From the NCBI GenBank assembly GCA_019155205.2, contig JAHNZQ020003148.1, forward strand, positions 1,422,431-1,465,956: a stretch of 43,526 bases of DNA, in the 5' to 3' direction. Within the stretch, counting starts at the first letter, position 1. The number at the start of each line of letters is the position of its first letter. Source of the DNA: Gracilaria vermiculophylla (taxonomy: Eukaryota; Rhodophyta; Florideophyceae; Gracilariales; Gracilariaceae). A program made the position numbers and the translations under genes. Below the pieces are notes generated by a model. The model searched no databases. It had not been told where the DNA came from and was given only the letters and a program-made list of their open reading frames with translations. Below are positions 1 through 10,179 of the stretch, piece after piece.

Positions 1-167
1 GAGGGGTCCATAGAGGAGTAGGTCGGGGGTGATTTGCTTCCACTTCCGGATTACCTTAAGGAAGAATTCCACTGTTGGGGGTTGGTCGTTGCAAACTAGA
101 AACGCTGTTCTGCTGCGACTTGTGCGAATCCTTTAGGAACTGTGACCTTCTAAGTCGGGAGACCAGT
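1..167. other. unassigned left edge
   Basis: I see no coding frame or recognisable repeat here. It is the left flank of the first 495-bp repeat and does not resemble the flanks of the other two copies, so it lies outside the repeat unit. Confidence 0.4.
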
Positions 168-662
168 TGTGGTACTGTCCGCCCTCCTGTCGAGGTAGTA
201 AAGCACAACGTCCGTTAGGAGTTTTTGTTGACTCAAAAGGCGCGTATTCCTAAAGGTGGTCTCCGGTATCCGCTGTCGCGAGCCGGGGGAATTCTGAAAG
301 GGATCCGCAAACACCAAGCGGAGGGGAAGGTTCACTGGGCGGACAATGCTCCTACAGGCGCTGCTATGATGCGACCTGGGGATCGGCGGCTTAGAAACCT
401 GCGTGAATAGACGAGAGACTCCAACCGGAAAATGTAGAAGAAGACTCAAGGGTGCTTCCCTTTACTTCCCCAGAAATGGAGCTCAACCGGCAGCTTAAAT
501 ATCTAGCCAGGAGCCCGCCTCGGCAGGTCTTGCTACTGTGCTAATTACCCACATAAAATATCTAAAATAAATAATAAATTCTAACGTACCTTAAGGATAC
601 TGTAGCGCACGCGGGCAAGATTATGCACCACGTGGCCCAGCTAATAAAATACGAACCCTCCT
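168..662 (+). repeat. 495-bp dispersed direct repeat, copy 1
   Basis: Near-identical sequence recurs at 40057-40551 (about 90% identical by eye) and from 43387 to the window end (about 96% over 140 bp). All copies begin with TGTGGTACTGTC, and copies 1 and 2 both end at CCCTCCT. AATAAA-type signals near position 570 suggest a plus-strand polyadenylation region, as in an LTR, but the 3' end lacks the CA dinucleotide expected of an LTR and I see no primer-binding site beside it. The minus strand holds a short frame also open in copy 2; whether it is translated is unknown. The right end fuses directly to the pogo transposase frame. Confidence 0.85.
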
Positions 663-2214
663 TAGGAATAATATACCTTAAGGCCAAACCACCATATTTC
701 CGTAGGAGCCACTGAACTACAATGCTCTACAACTACATCAATAATGTCGAGCGCATCCTCGACCATAGCCTCACGCACGTCATAATCCTTTTCAATATTT
801 ACCCACTTCTCAACATCACTAGCCTCAATAGTTTCAAAAACCTGCTCTTTAAAAGGATCAGTAGCTGTAACATGAATTGATAATGTGCGTATCACTTCAA
901 TCATTTCCGTTACAGTGCTCTTATCCTCATGTCTGTTAGACATCTTTCCTTCTACAGAGTTAATATTTGCTTCATAAAGCACTGGCAAAGCCTTTGCCTT
1001 TCGCCAACATCTTGCAATCGCAGTAGAACTCACTTCTCCCAGCTCGTATGAACGAGATGGCACACATCCAGCATATGTGGGTCACACCCATCCTCTGAGC
1101 TCCGCATTCCTCTCTTCGCTAATGATTCATTTCGCCGAGCCTTCCTTGTTTCAACATCTTCAACGATTTTGCGCAAAAGGAGTGCACGATACCTCCATTT
1201 AAATGCCTCGATAATTCCTATGTCCATCGGTTGATGAAGTGATGTGCAGTTCGGAGGGAGGGTGAGTATCTGTACTTGCCCTCTTATGTCCGCCAAATCA
1301 GCAGCATGTGGGCCGCAATTATCCATGAGGAGGAAACATGGGCGAGATGTAAACTTTCGTACAAATGGGAGGAAGATGCTAAGGAACCACTTTCGAAACG
1401 TTGTAGTACCCGACCATGCGTTCTTTTGACTTAAGTAAGGAACTGGAGATGACCCCAAGCGGAAGCAACGAGGATTCTTGGCGGTACCGATAATAGCCAT
1501 TGAGGCTTTTGCAGATCCGTCCGCGTTGGTACAAACGTAGGTCATGATTCTGTCCTTGGCTTTCATTGCTTTAGTGCCTCGAACAGACTTGCGGGACTCG
1601 TGAAAAGCCAAATATGTTCTTCGTGGGAGAAGTTTGTAGAACAATCCTGTCTCGTCAACGTTACAGATACAGTCAATGTCGTACTGCTTCAGGTTTTCTC
1701 GTAACAAACTCATTTTTGCAGCAACGGTTTCTGCCGATACGCTCCCAGCTTCTCCAGACAATGAAACGGATCGAAGCGCATACCGCTTGACAAACTTTGA
1801 CACCAATCCATTGGAAGCCCGAAATTCTTCCAACTTACTTTTGGGTTGCTCACAGTCAGATGTTAATAGTAGCCGATCGCGAGCCATAAGTGCTTTCTGC
1901 TGGATAACACTTTTCGTGACTGGTAATTTTGCAGATCTGGCAACCTGCAAAAACTTGAGAACATTCTTACCTATTGCCTCAAATGGTGGTGAGCGTATAG
2001 TTTTGAAGTGCAGAGATAATGGATTGTTTTGTTCATGCTGGAGAAGATGATCTGTGGCGCGTTTAATGTTGGTAACAGTGCGTTGGGATATGGAGAACTG
2101 ACGCATAACGGTTGACGCATTACATCTTTTTGAAAGCATTCGAGCAATTTGAATTTGCTGACCAATGGTGAGTCTCGTTCTCTTTTTGATGGGCTGATAT
2201 GATGGCGATATCAT
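662..2214 (-). pseudogene. pogo/Tigger DDE transposase, frameshifted
   Basis: A CENP-B/Tigger-like transposase of the DDE_1 superfamily, which would cut and paste its own element. Residues 10-52 form the N-terminal helix-turn-helix region (KKRTRLTIGQQIQIARMLSK). The catalytic triad is visible as D187 in CNVDETGLFYKL, D298 in LLMDNC and D331 in HQPMDIGIIEAF, the DDD form seen in pogo relatives. The first frame (1030-2214, start ATG at 2214) ends just after HTSWEK. The next codons of the family pattern (EVSSTAIARCWRKA) continue in another frame from about 1045 to 662, so a single-base deletion near 1037-1043 broke the gene. The stop codon at 662-664 falls on the junction with the repeat, so the true C-terminus may be lost. 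Confidence 0.85.
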
Positions 2215-2406
2215 TGTGGCTGCTGCCTCTTGTCGAGGAGAGCGGATGGCGCCACTTGGAGATCTTCATATCGTTTCGCGGTCGTATTTGCCCTGTTTGT
2301 GAGCAGTGCTCCTACATCTCCCGCCAAGGTGTGCCGCGTTAGCAAGGGTGGCCTTATTTAGAGGACGGCACTGCTCAAAGTGGCACTATTGCGAGGCCCC
2401 CCCCTG
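662..2406 (-). mobile_element. truncated pogo/Tigger-type DNA transposon
   Basis: The right (5') end of the minus-strand element is probably near 2404-2408, where the reverse strand reads TACAG followed by a G run and CCTCGCAATAGTGCC. This fits a pogo-superfamily inverted repeat beginning CAG next to a TA target. The left end is missing: the coding frame stops exactly at the junction with the 495-bp repeat, leaving no 3' noncoding region or second inverted repeat. A short internal inverted pair, GAGCAGTG at 2301 and CACTGCTC at 2369, lies in the 5' noncoding part. The element is therefore a 5'-complete, 3'-truncated, immobile relic. Confidence 0.6.
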
Positions 2407-2439
2407 TACCTTTTTTGGTGGAGTCATCTTCAGTATATT

Positions 2440-2532
2440 TGACGTCATTGTTGATGATAGAGACATTAATTTAATTAGTGTGACGTCACCAGTAGTTCTA
2501 GTGACGTCATAACCAATGTTTATGTGATGTCA
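2440..2532. promoter_or_regulatory. cluster of CRE-like TGACGTCA octamers
   Basis: Three perfect TGACGTCA palindromes lie at 2440-2447, 2481-2488 and 2502-2509, with a one-mismatch version (TGATGTCA) at 2525-2532. TGACGTCA is the classical binding octamer of CREB/ATF bZIP factors. The cluster sits just outside the pogo right end. No gene starts close to it, so its target, if any, is unknown. Confidence 0.4.
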
Positions 2533-2539
2533 AGCTCAT

Positions 2540-4570
2540 TCTGTTGAGTTGGACAACACACTTGTATATTCTAGATTTGTCCAAGGGAGCGGATCAAAAG
2601 GGTATGTAAAGGCTGGGTGCACTCGATTAACAGAGGCGTCAAGGAACGGAAAAGAAGTTTTCTTCTCCTTACTAGGTACCTTACCTATTCGTTTCACCAA
2701 TAGAGGTCTACAAAACCTCCATATCTTTGTTTCAGCTATTAAAATAAGCGAAAACCCCATATACTAGAAGAATAAAAATGGTTTAGTAATGATTGAATAA
2801 AGGAAATATATTCACACATAGATGCGGTTCGTTTTCTGGAAGGCAATACAAATCATCTGGGCTGCATGTTGGAAATGGGAAACGATTCGTGTTCACATAT
2901 GTGTATGCACGCTACTGCACTACAATTGATTGAGCTTCTCCGAAATCCGGATTCACTTACTCGTAGAATGCCCGTTGGCTGCTGGACTTGCGGCCGGCAA
3001 AAGCTTTCGAGTCATGAGCGTTAAGAATGGTATTAGTGTGAATGTTTTGAAAATCAGGGACCCGGCTTGGCGAAAGGCTCATTGGAAAGTCCCAATATGC
3101 GCAAAAAGTGTGCTGTGCGAGCAATGAAGAACAAAGGTATTATAATGCACAAATAAAAAACGGGAACACACATCACATGACAACTAAACGCGAAAAATAA
3201 TATTTTCATGCGCATTATAATATGTAGAATGGGTGTGGATTTTTAACTTGGAATTTGCGCGACAGTGACGGAGAGTGAGAACCAATGGAGTGCGCGAAGT
3301 GAAGGTACTCCACAATATACGTTATTTCGATAAATTAGAACCTGAACGCTTCTTTTTCACCATATTTCCGTTATTTTGGAAAATCAGCTCGGAGTGAAGG
3401 TGGTCAAAATATATAAAGCAGCAACAAAATAAATTATTGAGCACGCTTTTTATCTTTTCAAAAGTTTCAAAAACATTTGGACAAGTTCTAAATAACAATA
3501 TCAAGATGTACGTTACAAACTCCTAGAAGCTTGAAATAGACACATTGATTTTGTTTCTTTGTGTTCTGTTCTCTCGTGTCTTCTCCGTTGTCCACCTCTG
3601 CGCCCGTTTTGGCTCTCAAAGTATCTGAAGTTGGGCATGTAGCAGCGTTGAGCTTGGAGCTCATTAGAGCCATGTCAAGTGTGGTGTCGCTACGCGTGGT
3701 TCATTGCTGCACTGGCAAGTGTGCTAGGCAAAATGTCTCATATTTTCATATAAAAAATTACATATTGTATGTAATCTTTGATTTTTTTGAAAGATGGCCA
3801 AACAGTGCTTCAACTCAAAATCTCGCGCAATTATTGAAGATATTGAGCTGCGAAGCATTTCTCCCATAAATCACCTAAAATCAAGAACATCCGAACAGAA
3901 AAGATGTAACTTCATGCAATGCACTGCGAAGCAGGCATTGTGATTGGGTTGCGCAGTACTTAACATTTCAATATTTCTATGTTCAAATGCTCGGCTAAGG
4001 TGGAGGCAATTTAATTTTGTGACACACATAATTCTGTACCTCAATTGCAGAGACCATCCACCGGTATGATGATAGAACTGAAGAGGATGATTAGGTGTGG
4101 CAATTTGATGGACATGCATACTTTTCACATCCCAAGAAATATGCATGTTCTCCTTTTTCTCAGAAACTGTTCCACATCAAATGCGTCGTTTCATATAATG
4201 CTTCTGAAGACTCGATTTCCTTCCCCAACACGACCAAGAATAACGATCCGAGGGCTACTTCCTGTCACGGAAAACCTTATGACAAATTCTCTTCACAACT
4301 AACTGAAAAGAGAGTAGAAACTTGCAGCTTTTAATGGAGTCCGCTTTCGTAGAACTCATATGAGTATTTGACTTGCGGCAGTTCGTCGAATACAGATGAA
4401 ACCCTTCAGTTCCAAATTCTGGCCAAAACAACGCACCGAAACACTTTCCAATCCCAAACCGAAACGCTCGAGAATATTGACGAAGAAGACCTCAACAAAA
4501 TTTTACAAAAGTTCTAAGGTTCAATACTGCTCTGCTGCCCTGTACATACATAGTTCATGGTTTGACAAAC
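2540..4570. other. intergenic, no gene recognised
   Basis: About 2 kb, AT-rich, with only short overlapping frames lacking family motifs, promoters or codon coherence. I see no RNA gene or obvious transposon end. Confidence 0.4.
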
Positions 4571-4576
4571 TTATGA

Positions 4577-4966
4577 GTGAGCCGAGATGGCAAAGATGCA
4601 GTTACCATATACCTTGACACGTACTCAAAACACTTTCGGGGCCCGGTGATGGAGTTTGATGTGAATGAGAGTGGCACGGGGAGAGTCGGCAATTTGCACG
4701 GGCACCACTTGACCGCAAAGTCGGTACGAAACGCTTTAAAAGCAAAGACCAACGGCAGTCTTTGCCTTGAAAGTGCTGCAGAGCTCCGTCGTGTTATTGA
4801 GCTTGATCGGCACTGAAAAACGCTAGTGGAGCATTTAGCGGAGATTCATGAGATTCTCGCTTCTCACGCTGCTCACGAGCGTATTTTGAATGTTGATGAT
4901 GAAAACGAGTTGGTCTTATGGTCAGCAGATACATCGAGCGATGGAATGGGAAATGAAGTCGACTGA
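4577..4966 (+). pseudogene. unknown ORF fragment with one in-frame stop
   Basis: One plus-strand frame is open from 4577 (directly after a stop, no ATG) to TGA 4964-4966, broken only by TGA at 4814-4816. The first half contains IYLDTYSKHFRGPVMEFDV and a charged helix rich in Ala, Lys and Leu. The second half reads KTLVEHLAEIHEILASHAAH followed by an acidic tail. The composition looks like protein rather than noise, and the frame is more GC-rich than its flanks. I do not recognise the family. It could be the 3' remnant of a host or transposon gene. Confidence 0.3.
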
Positions 4967-4969
4967 TCA

Positions 4970-6050
4970 TCCATTGTGGATCCCAAAGCTTGGGACGCTT
5001 GAGTTCTGACACGGTTCTGTAGCATCATACAAGCTCTGTTAGCGCCGATACCGTTTGTCGACACGAGCTTGATACGCGCGACACATTATCACTTTCTGTA
5101 AAAACAGTAACATTTGGGACACCACGATGCTCCGCTTGTTATCACGTTTGCTTTCTGTTTCAGAAACCAAGATCGGATAGACGAACAGCTCAGACCCCCA
5201 GCTTTCATATGACGTATCGAGAGCCAAGGGTAGTGCAGTAAAATGGGAATGAGGACGGCTTCACTTGTTTAGTCCTGAGTCAAGTTGGATTTTCGATACA
5301 TTTGGTAAAGAACAGTTACGAAGGCTAATAAGTGTCTGTGAAGCCATTTTCGCTCGGACGCTTACTTGTGAATGTAATACAGGGTTGACCATCTGACTAA
5401 TGAATGTTTCTGGCCGCTGGACAAGAGTGCATAACATCATGTTTGAGCGAAGACACATTTCTATGACACACGAATTAATGGCGTGATTTTTCCTATCATC
5501 TCATAATGAAATGTCTGCTCAGACTATGGCACGGTTTATTTTCATTAACCGCAGCCGCGATGTGCAACGGTGTTCGTTCCGGAACCGAGAACGAAAGCAG
5601 GCTCTGTGGAGGAGCTGTGTCATGTATGCCACGTTGTACTCACGAGAACACATATCAAGTGGAAGTCGCGTTTCGAGCAACAATCGACCAGCTCTGATGT
5701 TATTAATAGCTCCAATACACACATGAACGAGCGCCGATCAGGCAGAGTTCTTCAGTTAGATTTACAGAATTCCATATTCTAAGTTACAAGCAGACGGTCC
5801 ACTGACATTGTGTTTGAGGTTCGCTGTTACTATGCTGAGTTGCAATCACGCATGAACACGGCAGAAACATACCATCACACGTCCATCCTCGAAAAGAACG
5901 AAGTCAGGGAAAATAGCAGGAACTTGCGATCTGAGATAGGGGATCAACTCCCTGGTAAAAGAGCTTGCGTGAACTCAACACCGTTACATGAATAGCACAA
6001 ATGCCACACACAAACACAATAAGGGGGAAAATCAGTGTAATTTGATGAAG
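4970..6050. other. intergenic, no gene recognised
   Basis: About 1.1 kb downstream (3' side) of the minus-strand secreted-protein gene. Only short shadow frames are present. Confidence 0.4.
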
Positions 6051-6051
6051 T

Positions 6052-6678
6052 CTAGCAGGTGCATGGGGTGCTCGGTATCGAGCATGTGCTCTCTTCAGAG
6101 GCCAGAAATGCAACAGCGCGGAGATCAATCTCACCAGTCACGTTCTTCATGAAAGCCGAAAGAATTCTCTTCGCAAACGTTTCTAGCATACCATTGAATG
6201 CAAATCTCACCGTAGTTCTCAGGAACGGAATCTGGGCCGAAGTCGATTGAATCCGAGCTACTTCTCCCTCATCAATTAACGCAGACAGTAGAACTTGGGA
6301 GCCAATTGAATGATAAAACACGCACACGCCGTTCTCGCAGTAGACGGGGATTCCAGAAGCAGAGGCCTGAATGCGGTCAGCCTGCTCGTCATATGAGATT
6401 AACGGCCTCTCATCGCAGACCACTCGCGAGCTTGTGTAACCTCGTCTACCAGAGTTGTGCGTGACGACAGAGCCTTGCTTGAAAGAGCACGTGAGCAAAA
6501 TAGCGGCTGCTTCGTAGTTTAAGGGGAGCGGAAGACCAAGTTTCGATGCGTCGTTAACGAGCAGACAAGGTTGCTCGGAAGAGGCAGCTGCGTTAGCCGG
6601 CATCGTGGGCATTCCAAGCACTGCGAGCTGGCACAATGCGACGCACACAAGGAAGATGGGGAAAAGAGCGCTACACAT
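6052..6678 (-). CDS. secreted 8-cysteine protein, family unknown (paralogue A)
   Basis: A 208-residue protein that probably enters the secretory pathway: its N-terminus MCSALFPIFLVCVALCQLAV is a hydrophobic signal peptide. I chose ATG 6678 because the frame upstream begins only with TTG (6720) and this ATG directly precedes the signal peptide. The mature part has eight cysteines spaced C-25-C-23-C-25-C-4-C-79-C-6-C-1-C, all conserved in the gene at 9363-10037. Shared blocks include VVCDERPLISYD, CVFYHS, VLLSA, IPFL and KNVTG.IDLRA, the last with an N-glycosylation sequon. No membrane anchor is seen after the signal. A TATA box lies at 6806-6813. I do not recognise the fold; an extracellular or wall-associated disulfide-bonded protein is an inference. 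Confidence 0.85.
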   Translation of the reverse strand: MCSALFPIFLVCVALCQLAVLGMPTMPANAAASSEQPCLLVNDASKLGLPLPLNYEAAAILLTCSFKQGSVVTHNSGRRGYTSSRVVCDERPLISYDEQADRIQASASGIPVYCENGVCVFYHSIGSQVLLSALIDEGEVARIQSTSAQIPFLRTTVRFAFNGMLETFAKRILSAFMKNVTGEIDLRAVAFLASEESTCSIPSTPCTC

Positions 6679-6805
6679 GTTGGGGGTAAAGGTCAGGGAA
6701 AGAGATGTCGTGATCGACAAGACGTGGTGCAGAAAGGGATGGGCTTTTCAGTGAGGACTGATAAAAATCCATTCTTGAAGAGGGAGGTACAGTAAGAAGG
6801 CCATG

Positions 6806-6813
6806 CTTTTATA
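6806..6813 (-). promoter_or_regulatory. TATA box of secreted paralogue A
   Basis: The minus strand reads TATAAAAG, 128 nt upstream of ATG 6678. The spacing matches the TATA element of the paralogue at 10166-10173 (129 nt). Confidence 0.6.
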
Positions 6814-6819
6814 GTTGTG

Positions 6820-7788
6820 TGTACCAGAACCGTCACTGTTGCCGACGAAGAAAGCCGCTAGTGAAGCGGTACATATGCTTTTATGAGGTGTATTCAAGAC
6901 TGCATCTCCGCGAGCAGCAGCGCTGACATGTTGTAAGACAAATTCTAACAAAACGTTTGAAGAAAACCGCTCAAGGGGCAATAATCGAGTGGCACGGTTG
7001 GCCGCGCCGCACCGTACTGATAGGAATCACCTGTTGCTGCAGATATTACACCCAACATACATTACTTAGGCTACGGCTCTGATGAATAGATAGAGCAGGG
7101 TGAACTTTGCTGCTCTGCTGTTGGCAGCATGACCACCTTCTTACACTGTCATCCAGAGATTTTTGAACCGGGCATACAGCGCTTACATGTGTTTGATCTT
7201 GTGAATGTGCAGGAATTTGGGTGCTTGGAATATTATAGCTCCAGCATCCGTAGTCTGTGAGAAAGGTTCAACAGCCAAGCGTCTATGGAGAAAACAATAG
7301 AGACCTCGATCTCAGACTTCGATTCTCTATTCCGATATAAACCTTGAATAAGGCCTGGTGCACTCAGTTCTGACATAAACCTTGCGTAGAACAGGGTGCA
7401 TTGCTTTTTACTTGCTATATGCAAGATCATCAGGTTGCTCGCGATCATCAAACTTCATCTTAAACCGTCGTGAAGAAACCCGACTCCGAAAGGATGCCCA
7501 ACACATATATCGCGTCAGTATCGAGATCTACGTTTTTATAATGTACTGCAGTGTGAAGAACGAACAGGCGCGGTTGAGAAAAACGAAGGGTAGAACAGGA
7601 GCGATTTCATGGAGCAGAGGAAAACTGAATAGCGCATATGCGTTGTATTTTACAATTACAGTGGGCTCAGCAAGGTCCACATGTGGACCCCCTGCAGAGC
7701 AGCAGCGGCGGCATAACATGTTACAGTCGACAAAACAAGTTCCTCCTGATTGTCGGTGTAGTGCACATGTCGGTGCAGCCCTGTTGCA
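6820..7788. other. intergenic, no gene recognised
   Basis: Upstream region of secreted paralogue A. It contains one notable 16-bp palindrome (listed separately) and short frames without recognisable motifs. Confidence 0.4.
7674..7689. repeat. 16-bp perfect palindrome
   Basis: GGTCCACATGTGGACC reads the same on both strands. It could be a dimeric transcription-factor site with an E-box core (CACATGTG) between the two genes of the secreted family. No function is shown. Confidence 0.4.
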
Positions 7789-8229
7789 TCAACGGTGCGT
7801 ACAGGATTGTGCACATATGGAATGATGCAACGACTTTCTCATGGCCTCTTTCTGTGGAAGAGCCCGAGTGCACAGAACCGACACCCCGCCAATGCCACCT
7901 TTCTCTGCGAAATTGAGAGCTTGAGAGGTCAGCTTGCGCAATCTGCCAGTTAACCATTCGAAGCACGAATTTTGACCCACTGCAAGATATTGGCCGTGTA
8001 TCAGCTGCGAATCATGTTTGTCCATCATGTTTGACTGTCGGCAGCGTAGATGCATCAAAATTGACTTCATCGCCTCATCTGATAGCACCATGCGTTTTTG
8101 AAAAACTGCATTGCAAATTAGCCTGGATCGGCAGCGTCGCTTCCACTCGTGTGGTCGAGAATAAACGTCCTTTAACAGCATTAAAGATTTGAGGGTCAAA
8201 TTTCGGAATGTTTTCGTCGCGGTGCCCAT
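7789..8229 (-). CDS. hypothetical 146-residue ORF
   Basis: The frame is open from ATG 8229 to 7789. The protein is basic, with a C-terminal Cys/His-containing tail, and matches no family I know. A TATA-like ATAAAATA lies at 8312-8319 on the minus strand, about 85 nt upstream. It lies between the two secreted paralogues but shares no motif with them. A chance frame remains quite possible. Confidence 0.22.
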   Translation of the reverse strand: MGTATKTFRNLTLKSLMLLKDVYSRPHEWKRRCRSRLICNAVFQKRMVLSDEAMKSILMHLRCRQSNMMDKHDSQLIHGQYLAVGQNSCFEWLTGRLRKLTSQALNFAEKGGIGGVSVLCTRALPQKEAMRKSLHHSICAQSCTHR

Positions 8230-8329
8230 TTTTACCAACCTTCAGCTTCGTAAATTCTCAACACGTTCCTTTCTTTCATGCCTTGGATCTTTTATCGTCC
8301 CTACAAAATAATATTTTATGCCCTCCCTG

Positions 8330-9360
8330 CTCCGTTTCCTCCTACTGTACGTGCAACAATCGTTTCGTATAGTACAACGAGAAAACATCCATGTGATAAG
8401 TTCTTTATCTCAAAATGGGATACACTTCCACTCATCTCGTTCGTGTTTAGAGAAAATTGCGCTTTCATTGGAGCAAAACAAAGGGGTCTGGGTATTAATC
8501 TGTACGTATCGTTGCTTCTGACTTTCCAATTCGTGGACTTCAATCGACACTAGTTCCGCATACACTGTTCACTTCTTGCGATATCTTATCATGTTCAGGC
8601 CGTAGGCTCTGTCATCATATTCGACAAATCGTCTCCTAGTGCATAAGGCCCTCAATAGATTACTTTTGTCGCTGCGAAAAAAAGAGTATACTTTTAATTA
8701 TAAAGCAGGGTGCATGGAAACGCCAAAAAAACTTTGTCCGGTAAGCGAGAGCCTTGGAAAAAATAGGTATGACCCTGGGGCACTTTTGCTGGTTTTGATA
8801 GTAGAATTTTGAGCGCCAGATCGGAGGGATGAGCGACCCTCCAATTGTCCAGTACATTACTACAATGGCGCTCCATTGCACATTTTGGAAACACAGGACA
8901 ACACAGAGAAGCATAATAAATCGAAGTCAAGATATCTATCTAACTCGCATACAAATCATGAAATTCAGGATCGCAATTTTTTGCGAGGGTTTTTAGAGTT
9001 GCGCCTCATGATGCAGTGTTTTACATTTATAATTCAAATATTAAGCTTATAACCACCAAACTGAATAATAATGTTGATAGATGTCTATTCTCCCATATAC
9101 AGCTTCAATTATTTGGACCACAGTATCGGTAATCGTTTTTCTCATGGCCAAAAACAGACGTAAAACAACAGATATTATTTGCTCGTGCATTCCGTGAAGT
9201 TGAAGGTCAAAGAGCTTCATATAGGGAAGAATGCTTTTAATACATGTTTAAAATCGATAAAATTAGTTTAAAATAAAATATATCTCGATAGAACGAAAGA
9301 GATTAAGAAATATAGAAGTAATCATCTGGGAATGAGTCTGTTAACATTTTGGCCCTCTAC
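8330..9360. other. AT-rich intergenic, no gene recognised
   Basis: About 1 kb of AT-rich DNA between the hypothetical ORF and the second secreted-protein gene, with stops in all frames at short intervals. Confidence 0.45.
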
Positions 9361-9362
9361 CT

Positions 9363-10037
9363 CTAGTTTCGCCTGCAAGTGCAAGAAAGCTTTGGAAATT
9401 GACATTGTCCTTTGGTACTTCCGAGATATGACAACGCTCGAAGGTCAATGGAACCCGTTACGTTCTTGATGAAAGCACGGGCTTGATTCTTTGCAAACTG
9501 TTTCACCATATGGCCATCAAAATCGTACAAAACTTCTGTTTCCAAGAATGGGATCTTAATGCTTTTCTGTCTACGAAGGCGTGATACCTCGGACAAAGAA
9601 ACAGCAGCAGAAAGTAACACCCTGTTTCGAACAGACTTATAAAAGACACAAATCTCTTCCACACAAACGAACGGCAACTGAAACGCTGCTAGATTCAAAT
9701 TATTTTCACCATCATCGTACGAAATCAATGGAGTTTTCTCACAAACAATTTCGGAACGTTTCAAACTGATCTTGCCAGAAAAATGTGTAACATGTCTGCC
9801 CCTCATCTCCGAACAGGCAAATAGGACATCGGCCGCTTCAAAGTCAAATGAAAATTCTTCATCGATAATATTCTTTCCATTGAGTAGCAGACATGATTCT
9901 GTATGAAGTTTGTCTGTACGAAATGGAATTTTCGATACGTACATTCCTGTCATAACGTTTCTTCGGGATGATTCATTTTCGTCACCCATAATCAAACTGC
10001 AGAGTAATGAAAGACATATGACGATGAAGTACTTCAT
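9363..10037 (-). CDS. secreted 8-cysteine protein, family unknown (paralogue B)
   Basis: A 224-residue protein starting at ATG 10037 with a signal peptide (MKYFIVICLSLLCSLIMG). It is clearly homologous to the protein encoded at 6052-6678: the same eight cysteines spaced C-25-C-23-C-25-C-4-C-81-C-6-C-1-C, plus the shared segments FEAADVLFACS, VTHFSGK, IVCEKTPLISYDD, CVFYKS, VLLSA, IPFLETEV, KNVTGSIDLRA and C-terminal SCTC. Sequence identity outside these blocks is low, so the duplication is old, or the proteins evolve fast. Both genes lie in the same orientation about 2.7 kb apart, which fits tandem duplication. A TATA box lies at 10166-10173. Function unknown; a secreted disulfide-rich protein is all the sequence supports. 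Confidence 0.87.
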   Translation of the reverse strand: MKYFIVICLSLLCSLIMGDENESSRRNVMTGMYVSKIPFRTDKLHTESCLLLNGKNIIDEEFSFDFEAADVLFACSEMRGRHVTHFSGKISLKRSEIVCEKTPLISYDDGENNLNLAAFQLPFVCVEEICVFYKSVRNRVLLSAAVSLSEVSRLRRQKSIKIPFLETEVLYDFDGHMVKQFAKNQARAFIKNVTGSIDLRALSYLGSTKGQCQFPKLSCTCRRN

Positions 10038-10165
10038 GTTGGATGGATGAACTTCAGCGAAGGAAGTTGAATACGGTAAAGAGAGTGTACACGATATGAA
10101 AGGTTTAGGTGCCTAGTTTCAGGAACCTAATTTCTTTTGTTGTAGTCTTGGTTAGGAGCCAGTGT

Positions 10166-10173
10166 CTTATATA
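10166..10173 (-). promoter_or_regulatory. TATA box of secreted paralogue B
   Basis: The minus strand reads TATATAAG, 129 nt upstream of ATG 10037, nearly the same distance as in paralogue A. Confidence 0.6.
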
Positions 10174-10179
10174 CTACTG

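Noticed and set aside
168..662. Calling the 495-bp repeat a definite LTR
   Set aside because: The TG start and AATAAA signals fit, but there is no CA end, no primer-binding site and no gag-pol between copies, so only 'repeat' is supported.
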